Assembly (NCBI GenBank): GCA_963748095.1
Contig: CAVVIO010000057.1
Location: forward strand, 22,210 to 86,209
Reading direction: 5' to 3'
From: CAVVIO01 sp963748095
Lineage (GTDB): Bacteria; Bacteroidota; Bacteroidia; Bacteroidales; UBA10428
Length of the DNA stretch: 64,000 nucleotides
The notes under the pieces are model-generated. The model saw only the letters and a list, made by a program, of their open reading frames with translations. It was not told where the DNA came from and ran no database searches. Position 1 is the first letter of the stretch. Each line of letters begins with the position of its first letter. The position numbers and the translations under genes were made by a program. Below are positions 8,129 to 17,043 of the stretch, in pieces.

Positions 8129-9079
8129 ATGATAAGCAGAAGGCTATTACGAATTAAAATTATGCAATTGTTATATGCATTTTTTAATTCAGCAGATAAT
8201 TCGATCAATAAGTACGAAAAAGATCTGATTTTCAGTATTAACAAAACGTATGATCTGTACCATTATTTACTACTGCTTGTCGTCGATATAGCAGATTACG
8301 CGCGATCGCGAATAGAAATTGCCCGTCAAAAGAGAATACCGACTTACGAAGATATTAATCCCAATTCCAGATTTATCGATAACCGGGTTATCAACCAGAT
8401 CAGGATCAATGAATCATTATTACATTATCTGAACAGCATCAAATTAAGCTGGGTAAATTACCCTGAAATGATCAGAAAGCTATACGAGGAGATTAGCAGA
8501 GATGATTATTTCAAAGAATACATGAACAAAGAAGAATGTTCGTATGAAGAAGACAAAAAACTGGTTATCTGGATTTTTTCGGATATAATACAGTACTTCG
8601 AATTGCTTGATCAGAACCTGGAAGACCAAAGTATATTCTGGAATGATGAAATGGAATTTGTGATCAGCAATATCATCAAAACAATAAAGAAATTCAAGGA
8701 ATCAGATGGTGAACACTCCTCTTTATTAAGCCTGTATAAAAATGAAGATGATAAGGAATTTGTAAAAAAACTTTTCCGGAAAGTAGCATTAAACCATAAA
8801 GAGTACCGGTCGCTAATAGAGGATTATACAAAAAACTGGGATGTCGACAGGATAGCTTTTTTAGATATCCTCATTATGCAAATGGCCGTTGCTGAAGCGA
8901 TTGAATTCCCTTCTATTCCCACAAAAGTCACTTATAATGAATACATCGAAATTGCCAAATTTTACAGTACCGATAAAAGCAGCGTATTTATCAACGGTAT
9001 TCTCGACAAGATTTTCCAGCACCTGAAAGATACCAATAAAATTGTGAAGCAGGGAAGAGGATTAATAGGAGAAGAATAA
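8129..9079 (+). CDS. nusB: NusB family transcription antitermination factor
   Basis: NusB-like factor that joins NusE/S10 on boxA RNA to promote antitermination, mainly of rRNA operons. It begins MISRRLLRIKIMQLLYAFFN, the stereotyped Bacteroidota NusB start, so I place the start at ATG 8129 rather than 31 codons upstream. At 316 residues it is about twice the length of E. coli NusB, as usual in this phylum. The N-terminal half is divergent and helical. The classic NusB core is at the C-terminal end (WDVDRIAFLDILIMQMAVAE, then EYIEIAKFYSTDKSSVFINGILDKI). It is the first gene of a housekeeping run on this strand. Confidence 0.93.
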   Translation: MISRRLLRIKIMQLLYAFFNSADNSINKYEKDLIFSINKTYDLYHYLLLLVVDIADYARSRIEIARQKRIPTYEDINPNSRFIDNRVINQIRINESLLHYLNSIKLSWVNYPEMIRKLYEEISRDDYFKEYMNKEECSYEEDKKLVIWIFSDIIQYFELLDQNLEDQSIFWNDEMEFVISNIIKTIKKFKESDGEHSSLLSLYKNEDDKEFVKKLFRKVALNHKEYRSLIEDYTKNWDVDRIAFLDILIMQMAVAEAIEFPSIPTKVTYNEYIEIAKFYSTDKSSVFINGILDKIFQHLKDTNKIVKQGRGLIGEE

Positions 9080-9086
9080 GAATCGC

Positions 9087-9123
9087 TTGTGGTTTGATTA
9101 AAATTGTGTTACTTTGCTTTCAA
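9087..9123 (+). promoter_or_regulatory. Putative Bacteroidota promoter for yajC
   Basis: TTG at 9087-9089, 19 bases, then TTACTTTG at 9109-9116, close to the TTG / TAnnTTTG consensus. The predicted start near 9123 leaves about an 80-base leader before yajC. Confidence 0.4.
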
Positions 9124-9205
9124 TAATAATCTTAGAACACAGAATAATTACATTTTCCCAAATAAAAATTGTATTAAAAGTAGTATTAATTAAATATTTA
9201 TTAAA

Positions 9206-9529
9206 ATGACAGATTTGTTAAGTATTATTTTAATGGCTCCTCCAAAAGAGGGACAAAGCCCTATTGTTTCACTTTTACCTTTACTGGCGATCATCGTGGT
9301 ATTTTATTTCTTCATGATCAGGCCACAGGTAAGAAGACAAAAGGAAATTAAAAACTTCAGGGAAAGTCTGAAAAAGGGAGATAAAATTATAACCACAGGT
9401 GGTATATACGGTAAGATCAACAATATTTCGGACAACGTTATTACAGTAGATATCGGCAACAATATCATCATTAAGGTGGATAAAAGCGCTGTTTTGAGAG
9501 ACTCTACCGATATACAGCAGCAAAAATAA
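9206..9529 (+). CDS. yajC: Preprotein translocase subunit YajC
   Basis: Single-pass inner-membrane protein of the SecDF-YajC accessory complex, which assists protein export through SecYEG. A hydrophobic helix at about residues 19-37 (LLPLLAIIVVFYFFMIRPQ) is followed by the conserved RPQxRRQKE motif and a small beta-barrel domain with GDKIITTGGIYGKI. Length (107) is normal. It is flanked by a promoter-like element upstream and a hairpin terminator downstream, so it may be transcribed alone. Confidence 0.95.
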   Translation: MTDLLSIILMAPPKEGQSPIVSLLPLLAIIVVFYFFMIRPQVRRQKEIKNFRESLKKGDKIITTGGIYGKINNISDNVITVDIGNNIIIKVDKSAVLRDSTDIQQQK

Positions 9530-9547
9530 TTTTTAATATTCACATTG

Positions 9548-9590
9548 AAGAGTTTAAGGTATATTTGCATTTACTTTAAACTCTTTTTTT
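9548..9590 (+). terminator. Intrinsic terminator after yajC
   Basis: AAGAGTTTAA (9548-9557) and TTAAACTCTT (9576-9585) form a 10-bp perfect stem followed by a T run to 9590. It ends only a few bases before the start of the next gene at 9595. The loop contains TATATTTG, which matches a -7 box, but no -33 element is correctly spaced. Confidence 0.7.
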
Positions 9591-9594
9591 AGTT

Positions 9595-10626
9595 TTGAAA
9601 AGCAAGTTTCAAATAAGACCGTTTTTGCGAATAATCAACCGGGTAAACGGATTGATTGATAAGGCCAAATCTATCCCTCATCAGCGGATTTTGACTTATT
9701 TGTTCTTTGTATTTTTATCAACTGTTTTTTGGTTTTTACGCGCTCTGAGTGATAATTACAGGGCCGATATTATGTATCCTGTGAAATATGTAAATATACC
9801 TCAAAACAGGGTAGTGATCGGCAAATTACCTAAGCGGATCGAGCTGCAGGTAGAGGCTGCCGGTTTTAATATTCTTGGTCTGAAACTACGACCTAAATTT
9901 CCCATCAAGTTCGATATCAGTTCATTCCTCATGAACACTACCGGAAAAGATTCATCGTTTATTCTTACCAATGCGGCACGTACCAGACTATCGAACGAGC
10001 TGAACCGGAATAAAAGAAATTTCAGGATTATTAATATTTCGCCCGACACTATCTTTTTTCATTTTACTGAAATGATCTCGAAGAATGTAAAAGTAAAATA
10101 CCAGATCCCGGATGAGAACAATATCTTTGCCAAGCAATATACCCGAAACGGATCCATTATACTTGATCCAGACAGTATTAACATTTCAGGTCCCGCCTCG
10201 ATCCTCGACTCTGTAAACAGTGTAACAACAGAACCAATAGAACTTCATAACCTGACTGATACCCTGCAGGAAACCTTCTCGCTTCAAAAGATCAGTCATG
10301 TTGTATTTTCGCGTAAAAAAGTTCAGGTCACCATACCTGTTGATAAATTTACAGAATCGAGCTTTCTGATACCTATCCAATCCTACAATACACCTGATTC
10401 ACTAAAAATAAAAACTTTTCCGAATTCGGTAAGAATTACCTACCAGGTTACTTTAAGCTATTTTGACAGGGTAAGAGCCGAAACATTCAAACCTTATATA
10501 GACTATAACGAAGCTAAAGTATCTGTCAATAATAAGGTAAATGTAAAATTGTACAACCTTCCGGATTATATTCATTCTGTGAAGGTTTATCCCGGAACGG
10601 TTCAATTTTTAATAGAAAAGCAATAA
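9595..10626 (+). CDS. YbbR-domain (CdaR-like) membrane-anchored protein
   Basis: Protein of 343 residues with one N-terminal membrane helix (about residues 34-50, LTYLFFVFLSTVFWFLRAL) and an extracytoplasmic region of YbbR-like beta repeats (for example YPVKYVNIPQNRV and IRITYQVTLSYFDRV). In Firmicutes, CdaR proteins with YbbR repeats regulate a c-di-AMP cyclase. Whether that holds here is unknown, as no cyclase gene is adjacent. The start appears to be TTG at 9595, since no ATG or GTG precedes the membrane helix. The stop lies 2 bases before coaE, so the two are translationally coupled or cotranscribed, an arrangement often seen in Bacteroidota. Confidence 0.85.
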   Translation: MKSKFQIRPFLRIINRVNGLIDKAKSIPHQRILTYLFFVFLSTVFWFLRALSDNYRADIMYPVKYVNIPQNRVVIGKLPKRIELQVEAAGFNILGLKLRPKFPIKFDISSFLMNTTGKDSSFILTNAARTRLSNELNRNKRNFRIINISPDTIFFHFTEMISKNVKVKYQIPDENNIFAKQYTRNGSIILDPDSINISGPASILDSVNSVTTEPIELHNLTDTLQETFSLQKISHVVFSRKKVQVTIPVDKFTESSFLIPIQSYNTPDSLKIKTFPNSVRITYQVTLSYFDRVRAETFKPYIDYNEAKVSVNNKVNVKLYNLPDYIHSVKVYPGTVQFLIEKQ

Positions 10627-10628
10627 TA

Positions 10629-11225
10629 ATGCTGAAAGTTGGAATTACAGGGGGCATAGGAAGCGGGAAATCAATTGTGAGCCGTGTTTTTAAATCATTG
10701 AATATTCCGGTCTACGATTCGGATTCTTCTGCTAAACTGCTGATGGAATGCGATCCTGAGATCAGAAGAAAATTAACCGGGCTCTTTGGCGATGACCTTT
10801 ATAAAGAATTTGACCTTGACAGGACTAAACTGGCAGCAATTATATTCAACGACCCTGAAAAACTCGAACAGGTTAATCGTATTGTTCATCCGCATGTGAA
10901 AGAAAATTTTCGGGATTGGTGCGACTTGCAAACTGGAACACCTTACATTTTACAGGAAGCAGCCATCATTTTCGAGAGTGGGGCTGATAAGTATCTTGAT
11001 AAAATTATTACTGTGGCAGCGCCGCTTGAATTACGAATAGCTAGGGTAATAGAACGTAATCAAACCGAAAGGGAAAAAATAATGAAAATCGTCGACAGAC
11101 AGATGAATGAGGAAGAAAGAATGGAACGATCGGATTATGTGATTGTAAATGATGAAAAAACATTGATCATCCCTCAGGTATTGGCTATACATAATGAGTT
11201 AGTTAATATAAAAAAACTAAATTAG
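10629..11225 (+). CDS. coaE: Dephospho-CoA kinase
   Basis: Last enzyme of coenzyme A synthesis, phosphorylating the 3'-OH of dephospho-CoA with ATP in the cytoplasm. The P-loop GGIGSGKS is at residues 8-15, followed by the family's YDSDSSAK and the substrate-site region IVHPHVKENF. Length (198) is typical. It follows the YbbR gene after 2 bases and precedes the DnaJ/TerB gene by about 21 bases, so it belongs to that operon. Confidence 0.95.
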   Translation: MLKVGITGGIGSGKSIVSRVFKSLNIPVYDSDSSAKLLMECDPEIRRKLTGLFGDDLYKEFDLDRTKLAAIIFNDPEKLEQVNRIVHPHVKENFRDWCDLQTGTPYILQEAAIIFESGADKYLDKIITVAAPLELRIARVIERNQTEREKIMKIVDRQMNEEERMERSDYVIVNDEKTLIIPQVLAIHNELVNIKKLN

Positions 11226-11246
11226 ACGTGAAAAAAACAGATTATT

Positions 11247-11969
11247 ATGGGGAAATTTGGTAAGTGGATAGGTGCAGGACTTGGTTTCACAATTGGCGGA
11301 CCGATTGGGGCTATCCTGGGTTTTGGACTGGGATCCATAATAGACTCCACACAGGTCACCCAAATCGGACAAGTATATCATTCTCCCACCAGGGGAGATT
11401 TTGCAGCCAGCTTAATGGTAATGATAGCTGCCGTGATGAAAGCCGACGGACAGGTTATGAAATCGGAACTCGATTATGTGAAATCATACTTTATCCAGGC
11501 ATTCGGTGTAAATGCTGCAACCGATGCCATCCGTATGTTGAGGGATATCCTTAAACAGAATATTCCGGTTCGCGATGTGAGTTTTCAACTGAAACAGCAT
11601 CTCGACTACCCTTCACGGGTACAAATGCTGCACCTGCTTTTCGGTGTTGCCAATGCTGATGGGAAAATTGATCAGAACGAACTGCATATTATTCAGCAAA
11701 TTTCAGGATACATTGGAGTAAGTCAGTCAGATTACACCACCGTATTGAATATGTTTGTTAAGTCTACCAATTCATCCTATAAAATCCTGGGGATCGAAAA
11801 AAGTGCAAATGATGATGAGGTAAAAAAAGCATACAGAAAGCTTGCTGTTGAATACCATCCCGATAAAGTAGCTTATCTGGGTGATGATTTTAAAAAGGTG
11901 GCAAATGAAAAGTTCCAAAAAATTAACGAAGCCTACGAAAACATTAAAAAAGAGCGGGGCATGAAATAA
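11247..11969 (+). CDS. TerB-domain / DnaJ-domain co-chaperone (DjlA-like)
   Basis: Protein of 240 residues with three parts: a glycine-rich hydrophobic N-terminus (residues 1-30, WIGAGLGFTIGGPIGAILGF) that may insert in the membrane, a TerB-like helical domain (about 50-160, with paired KADGQVMKSE and NADGKIDQNE segments), and a C-terminal J domain. The J domain starts YKILGIEKSANDDEVKKAYR and has the DnaK-stimulating HPD motif at about 204-206. The order matches DjlA, a membrane-tethered DnaK partner. The specific client is unknown. Confidence 0.9.
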   Translation: MGKFGKWIGAGLGFTIGGPIGAILGFGLGSIIDSTQVTQIGQVYHSPTRGDFAASLMVMIAAVMKADGQVMKSELDYVKSYFIQAFGVNAATDAIRMLRDILKQNIPVRDVSFQLKQHLDYPSRVQMLHLLFGVANADGKIDQNELHIIQQISGYIGVSQSDYTTVLNMFVKSTNSSYKILGIEKSANDDEVKKAYRKLAVEYHPDKVAYLGDDFKKVANEKFQKINEAYENIKKERGMK

Positions 11970-11997
11970 TTTTGTAAAAACAATCGGAATAAGTATT

Positions 11998-12033
11998 TTG
12001 CATTCAATATCATAATTGTATTTTTGTAAATAC
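11998..12033 (+). promoter_or_regulatory. Putative Bacteroidota promoter for the DUF5606 gene
   Basis: TTG at 11998-12000, an 18-base spacer, then TATTTTTG at 12019-12026, an exact TAnnTTTG match. The start would be near 12033, 24 bases before the ATG. Confidence 0.45.
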
Positions 12034-12056
12034 CAGTTATATTAAATTTATTAGTT

Positions 12057-12545
12057 ATGAAACTTAAGGACATTATTGCAATTTCGGGAAAAGGCGGGTT
12101 ATATAAATTTATTTCTCAGGGACGGAATGCCATTATAGTGGAATCATTTGCCGACAAGAAACGCACCAGTGTTTATGCTTCCACAAAGGTGAGTTCCCTC
12201 GATGATATCGCTATCTTTACCAATACTGAGGATGTTCCCCTTGCTGAAGTATTAAAGAAGATTTCCAATAAAGAGAACGGTGAAAAAACAATCAGTCACA
12301 AATCTTCCCCCGAAGAGCTAAAAGGATTGTTTGAAGACATTTTACCGGATTATGACCGCGAACGGGTATATGTATCTGATATGAAAAAGGTGGTTAACTG
12401 GTACAATCTTATGCACGACTACGACCTGCTGAATTTTGAAGAAGAAGGAGAAGAAGAAAAGAAAGAGGAACCAACGGCAGATGAAAAGCCGGAAACAGCA
12501 TCCGAACCGAAAGAAACTAACGAAGAAGCAGAAAAAGAAGAATAG
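12057..12545 (+). CDS. DUF5606 domain-containing protein
   Basis: Bacteroidota-specific small protein of unknown function. The DUF5606 signature is at the start (KLKDIIAISGKGGLYKFISQ, then DKKRTSVYASTKVSSLDDIAIFT). A helical middle follows, and a strongly acidic, low-complexity tail (from about residue 128, Glu/Lys-rich) closes the protein. There is no signal peptide, so it should be cytoplasmic. It has its own promoter-like sequence and a strong terminator, so it is probably monocistronic. Confidence 0.9.
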   Translation: MKLKDIIAISGKGGLYKFISQGRNAIIVESFADKKRTSVYASTKVSSLDDIAIFTNTEDVPLAEVLKKISNKENGEKTISHKSSPEELKGLFEDILPDYDRERVYVSDMKKVVNWYNLMHDYDLLNFEEEGEEEKKEEPTADEKPETASEPKETNEEAEKEE

Positions 12546-12574
12546 CTATAAATACTCATAACATAAGCACAAAC

Positions 12575-12610
12575 AAAAACCCCGGAGCATTTTCTCCGGG
12601 GTTTTTGTTT
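12575..12610 (+). terminator. Strong intrinsic terminator after the DUF5606 gene
   Basis: A-rich arm plus CCCCGGAG paired with CTCCGGGG across a short loop, followed by TTTTTGTTTTT. The A tract on the other side lets it also act on leftward transcripts. Confidence 0.9.
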
Positions 12611-12700
12611 TTACTACTCTTTTTTCATCCTGAACTTGCCTGCCTGATAAATGCAGCGGTGGATCTGTTCTAAAAAGTAAAAGCTTCAAAAAACAGTATT

Positions 12701-14362
12701 CTATTTCGAAGGCATTGATTCAGCCATCTCAACGGCACGATAAGCATTAACAATCTCACCTGTTGCCGATAGTTTTTTGAACTTCACCTTTTTAGGCTTA
12801 TTCTTTTCCGATTCATCCGGCAGGAATACTTTTTGATTTTTATATACTGTTCCCGATTCCAGCATAATGTTTTTTATATCATAAATGCTGAGTTTCGGAA
12901 AATACGACATTAGTAAAGCAGCTACACCGGTTACCACCGGACAAGCCATACTTGTACCGCTGGCAAGGTCGTATGTATTATTGGGCTTTAACGAATAAAT
13001 ATTTACACCCGGGGCAAAAATGTCTACTCTCTTTCTGCCGTAATTCGTGAAATCAGCTGCCAGATGCATATCGTCCTCTTTTGCTGAGGCTCCAATTGTT
13101 AACCAATTTTGAGCAGGTGTTTTTGAATCGCTGTAATAGTTGGTGGGATAACTACTTGATTTATCAATATCCAGGGCATCATTTCCAGCTGCATGAACGA
13201 TGAGCACGTTGCGCCTTTCTGCATAATGTATGGCTGCATCTACAGCTTGTTTATGCGGAGAGAACTTTTTCCCGAAACTCATATTGATTATCTGAGCCCC
13301 GTTATCTACAGCATACCTGATGGCGTTGGCCACATCTTTATCCCGCTCGTCGCCATCCGGAATAGTACGTACAGACATAATCTTTACATTATCTGCAATT
13401 CCTTTTATTCCAATATTATTATACCTGTTGGCAGCAATTATTCCGGCAACATGGGTACCATGATCCGGTTTGCCCCCTTTAACATCGTTGTTCCCATAAA
13501 GGGAATCTTTCACATTATCCGGATCATCACCGATAATACTTCTTGGATTATAATTCAGGTTCAGGTTATAAGCTAATCTGTTATCGGAATATTCCTTCAA
13601 TGAGTTATATGCACTACGGGTAAATCCTTTTTCATACCGCTCCAATAGAAAATTCCTGGCTAAATTTATAGTATCGTTATCTGTAGAAATGGATTTCAGG
13701 TCATCGATAGTATAATCCGTTTTACCCAGGTAAGCGCTTACAATACTGTCGGTGGGCAGATAAATCATTTCAAAGGTCTTCAGCATTTTTGCCATGTCGT
13801 CTGCCTCCTCCTTTTTCGCTGTGTATTCTTTTTTGGCAGCCTCATACATGTCGTATTTGCTTTGTTCATCTTTAGGAATATCCGATCGCTTTTTGCCCTC
13901 GAATTTATCCATGTATTTTCTTACAATCCTGGTAAATTCAAGCGCTTCGTGATCAATATTCCTGCCGTTGGCATTCCCCAGAAAATTCCAGCCATGAACA
14001 TCATCCACATAACCGTTATGATCATCATCGATACCATTACCCGGTATTTCACCTTTATTCGTCCATATTGAACCTTTAAGGTCTTCGTGATCGATATCAA
14101 TTCCGGAATCAATAATCGCAACCACAACCGTTTTGGAAGTTCGCTTTTTCAGCACAGTTGCATAAGCCCTGTCAACGCTTGTCCCCTGTACATTATTTTC
14201 TTGTGGATCCAGATTGTGCCAGTTGGCGTATTCCAGCTTTGTGGAATCAACATCCCGGCCCTTTTTGTTTTTTCCTGTATCTCCCCAGTTTTCAGCGTTT
14301 ACAAGTAATGGCAGAAATAATAATAATATTCCTGTAATAACTCTTAATCTTAAATTAAACAT
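12701..14362 (-). CDS. Secreted S8 family serine peptidase (subtilase)
   Basis: Exported subtilisin-like protease. The signal peptide covers residues 1-23 (hydrophobic core GILLLFLPLLVNA). The catalytic triad is visible: Asp85 in IIDSGID, His in HGTHVAG near residue 300, and Ser471 in SGTSMACP. An unusually long insertion of about 200 residues, rich in charged helical sequence, separates the Asp and His blocks. The oxyanion Asn should be the N in HAAGND. There is no C-terminal sorting domain, so it is likely periplasmic or secreted by another route. It converges on DUF5606 across a terminator. The substrate is unknown. Confidence 0.94.
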   Translation of the reverse strand: MFNLRLRVITGILLLFLPLLVNAENWGDTGKNKKGRDVDSTKLEYANWHNLDPQENNVQGTSVDRAYATVLKKRTSKTVVVAIIDSGIDIDHEDLKGSIWTNKGEIPGNGIDDDHNGYVDDVHGWNFLGNANGRNIDHEALEFTRIVRKYMDKFEGKKRSDIPKDEQSKYDMYEAAKKEYTAKKEEADDMAKMLKTFEMIYLPTDSIVSAYLGKTDYTIDDLKSISTDNDTINLARNFLLERYEKGFTRSAYNSLKEYSDNRLAYNLNLNYNPRSIIGDDPDNVKDSLYGNNDVKGGKPDHGTHVAGIIAANRYNNIGIKGIADNVKIMSVRTIPDGDERDKDVANAIRYAVDNGAQIINMSFGKKFSPHKQAVDAAIHYAERRNVLIVHAAGNDALDIDKSSSYPTNYYSDSKTPAQNWLTIGASAKEDDMHLAADFTNYGRKRVDIFAPGVNIYSLKPNNTYDLASGTSMACPVVTGVAALLMSYFPKLSIYDIKNIMLESGTVYKNQKVFLPDESEKNKPKKVKFKKLSATGEIVNAYRAVEMAESMPSK

Positions 14363-14681
14363 TCTGATTTAAATTATTTTGAATCTATTTAAAAAAACGT
14401 ACGATATTACTAAATATTTTTCAATATTGACCTGCTTCATGCTGGGATTTACAAAATTAAAGGATCATTATCAGATGAATAAATTTATAAAATTAATGTC
14501 AAGTCTGTATTAAATTATTTCTGAAAAATTGACCAGCAGTTACTGTTACGGAATATATCTGATATGGGTTGTTAAATATTAAGAATTTGTGATGAATTAT
14601 TAAAAGGATTATTCTGAATATGAGGTCTTATATCCTCGTGCGAGCATATAATAAGTGCTTCTGTGCCGGGTTGTTTCCAGG
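14363..14681. other. Intergenic spacer (319 bp), no feature recognised
   Basis: AT-rich sequence between the start of the subtilase gene and the end of the oxidoreductase gene, both on the minus strand. It should hold the subtilase promoter, but no convincing TTG/TAnnTTTG pair was found. No ORF or strong hairpin is visible. Confidence 0.5.
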
Positions 14682-15683
14682 CTAACCTCCATGCCTCAGC
14701 AATACCCTCCCCCTGTTCTTTTTACTCATAAAAAGCCCCAATGCCTTATCCAGTCCGACAAGAGTTATTTCATGTGTCAGCATATCCATATCCACCTGCC
14801 ACTCCCCGGCAAGCTTTTGCCAGATCAGTTTCCGTAGTTCCATATCCGTATTTTGCGAAGTGATGCCCAGCAAACTCACTCCCTTCAATATAAATGGGTA
14901 TACGGTTACTGGTAACTCTTGTGAATAGATGTTTCCGCAGGTGGTAACATTTCCATTCATACCGCATGCCTTCAGCACGGTAGCTAACACATTTCCACCC
15001 ACGCAGTCTACTGCCCCTGCCCACCGTTCTTTCAGCAACGTGCGTCCGGAGGTGTCGTTCAGCATGGAGCTGTCGTAATGGTCATCGGCACCCAGTTTGT
15101 CGATTGTCTCTTTCGAATCGGTCAGTGAAGAGGTACCGGCGATGACTTTGAAACCCAGTTTTTTTAAAATCAGCACAGCCAGACTGCCCACCCCGCCGGC
15201 AGCTCCTGTCACCAGCACCGGCCCCGCTTCCGGTTCCTGACCGGCATTCAGTAGTTTGTGTACCGACAGCGCTGCAGTAAATCCGGCCGTTCCGTATTGC
15301 ATGCTAGTCCGCATACTGAGCTCTTCGGGAAGCGAAACAACCCATGATGCCGGAACCCGGATATATTCCCCGAATCCTCCGTCGGTGTTCATACCCAGGT
15401 CATAACTGGTAACGATCACTTTTGCTCCCGGCTTATATTCCTGCGTAGAGCTTTCTACCACCTCACCGGAAGCATCAATACCCGGTGTATGCGGATAATT
15501 TCGTGTAACTCCTTTGTTCCCGTTTGCCGAAAGCGCATCTTTGTAGTTCAGCCCCGCATAATGCACCTTTATTAGCACATCTCCTTCAGGAAGGTCGGCT
15601 GTCGACCGTTCCACAATTCTCCTTTTAAAAGATCCATCTGCTTCTTCAAATACCCTGTATGCACGAAATTTTATCTGTTTCAT
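14682..15683 (-). CDS. YhdH/AcuI-type zinc-independent quinone oxidoreductase
   Basis: Medium-chain dehydrogenase/reductase of the YhdH/YhfP group, NADPH-dependent enzymes that include acrylyl-CoA reductase (AcuI). The N-terminal GroES-like domain has VHYAGLNYKDALSANG and TPGIDASGEV. The Rossmann motif GAAGGVGSLAV is near residue 160. The zinc ligands of alcohol dehydrogenases are absent, as in the subfamily. Length (333) matches. The stop leaves a C-terminal NRGRVLLRHGG, close to the family ending. It is a single gene with no pathway neighbours, so the substrate cannot be fixed. Confidence 0.92.
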   Translation of the reverse strand: MKQIKFRAYRVFEEADGSFKRRIVERSTADLPEGDVLIKVHYAGLNYKDALSANGNKGVTRNYPHTPGIDASGEVVESSTQEYKPGAKVIVTSYDLGMNTDGGFGEYIRVPASWVVSLPEELSMRTSMQYGTAGFTAALSVHKLLNAGQEPEAGPVLVTGAAGGVGSLAVLILKKLGFKVIAGTSSLTDSKETIDKLGADDHYDSSMLNDTSGRTLLKERWAGAVDCVGGNVLATVLKACGMNGNVTTCGNIYSQELPVTVYPFILKGVSLLGITSQNTDMELRKLIWQKLAGEWQVDMDMLTHEITLVGLDKALGLFMSKKNRGRVLLRHGG

Positions 15684-15900
15684 ATACTTTTATTCAATTC
15701 ATATAACTAATAATTTCAACAGTTTAAATTCCTTATTGTTAACAATCGGGAGGGATATTTGATATTATTAACGATTTCAGCTTTGCACATTGTCCTTTGA
15801 TGGTAGGGGTAGTGGGGAAAAAACTCTTCGTTCAGCCAAGACATGCGAGGCAAGCTCTGCATGCTACTATATCTGCAAAGGAAACAAAATCTTAACCTAC

Positions 15901-16905
15901 TCAATTCAACCTCTCCGCTATAAACCACGGGTAGCCGTCCTTACCGTTAAGCGTATAGTTGATAAACTTCATTTTGTAATAATTTCCTTCCACGGTCTTA
16001 ACAATATAAAACCTTCCGGGAACGATGGAGTATGAAGCCGAATTACTGTTGACATTTATCTGCGGGACTTTCCAGTCATACCCGATCACATTGCGCCTTG
16101 CGGTAAAGGCGTCAAAGTTGATCTGTGAATAACCGAAGGTCTCAAAATTATGAGTAGTATCTATCCGGGCCTCTACCATGTATGGATTCAAAAAGGCTCC
16201 CCGCACCAGGTAAGGAGAAACCACACCCAACGCATCGGCAATGTCGTAATACGGTCCGAAGATAAGATCATACGATGTTTTTGGCGGTTCCAGCAGTTTT
16301 TCTTTCCCTTCCTCAAACGAATAATACACAAAGTTCACATCACTTTTTTTATCGATCACCACCGTATCCTGAACACCCGTATCCACATCCCTGTAATGGA
16401 AATAATATGACGAAGAATCCACCCTGTCGAATACGATCCTTTTCTGGTTCAGATAATTGCTTCCGCTGCTTTTCCCCAGGAAATAGACATCGTGTGTATA
16501 GGAGAATGGTTGCGTGTTTACATCTACCCAATCACCTACAGCTGTGGAATCGAATGTATATGAAGGTTGGTCGTATCGCCAGGTATTGAATCCCGCGGCA
16601 GGAAGTGTGATGGTTGCATTGATGTCTGTCATCCGGCTGTTCCATACAAACCAGCCATTGCCCGAATTTACCAGGATATGCCAGCCGTTCTTTCCGCACT
16701 CGAATCCCAGTTCCCAGTCGCCAATAGCGTTACTGGCCATCACCGTATCGTTCTCAAAATCGTAATACGACTGAAAATATCCCACATTATTGGTAATGAT
16801 CGCCACCGTTCCCTGGTAAGGTGCAACCGCCTGCTCCTTTTTGAAACAGGACGATACCAGCAATCCGGTCAGTAAGACAATTAGGTATAAACGTATATGT
16901 TGCAT
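15901..16905 (-). CDS. HmuY-like lipoprotein (haem-binding family), copy 1
   Basis: Lipoprotein of the HmuY family, whose Porphyromonas member captures haem and passes it to the TonB receptor HmuR. The signal peptide ends at the lipobox Cys20 (LLVSSC). The mature part is beta-rich with the family's recurring pattern NDWxLGF-like (IGDWELGFECGKNGWHI) and SYDLIFGPYY near residue 225. It is 334 residues long, larger than HmuY proper and closer to the two-lobed HmuY-like proteins of environmental Bacteroidota. It follows the TonB receptor gene on the same strand and probably works with it at the cell surface. Haem as the ligand is inferred, not shown. Confidence 0.85.
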   Translation of the reverse strand: MQHIRLYLIVLLTGLLVSSCFKKEQAVAPYQGTVAIITNNVGYFQSYYDFENDTVMASNAIGDWELGFECGKNGWHILVNSGNGWFVWNSRMTDINATITLPAAGFNTWRYDQPSYTFDSTAVGDWVDVNTQPFSYTHDVYFLGKSSGSNYLNQKRIVFDRVDSSSYYFHYRDVDTGVQDTVVIDKKSDVNFVYYSFEEGKEKLLEPPKTSYDLIFGPYYDIADALGVVSPYLVRGAFLNPYMVEARIDTTHNFETFGYSQINFDAFTARRNVIGYDWKVPQINVNSNSASYSIVPGRFYIVKTVEGNYYKMKFINYTLNGKDGYPWFIAERLN

Positions 16906-17009
16906 GCTATTAAATCTATTTTATCCACTCTAATAAATCCATCACTCCTTCATTTCATCATACTACCATTCAAACATTCCATCAGCCAACTCATAACTTA
17001 TAATTTCTC

Positions 17010-17040
17010 ATCTCTCATCTCTCACTACTCATCTCTGTCT
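17010..17040. repeat. Low-complexity CTCATC repeat (dispersed motif, copy 1)
   Basis: Degenerate tandem CTCATCT units that include TCTCACTACTCATCTC. The same 16-mer recurs near 22858-22873 and 24319-24335. It lies just beyond the 3' end of the TonB receptor gene. No coding sense is apparent. Confidence 0.5.
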
Positions 17041-17043
17041 TCA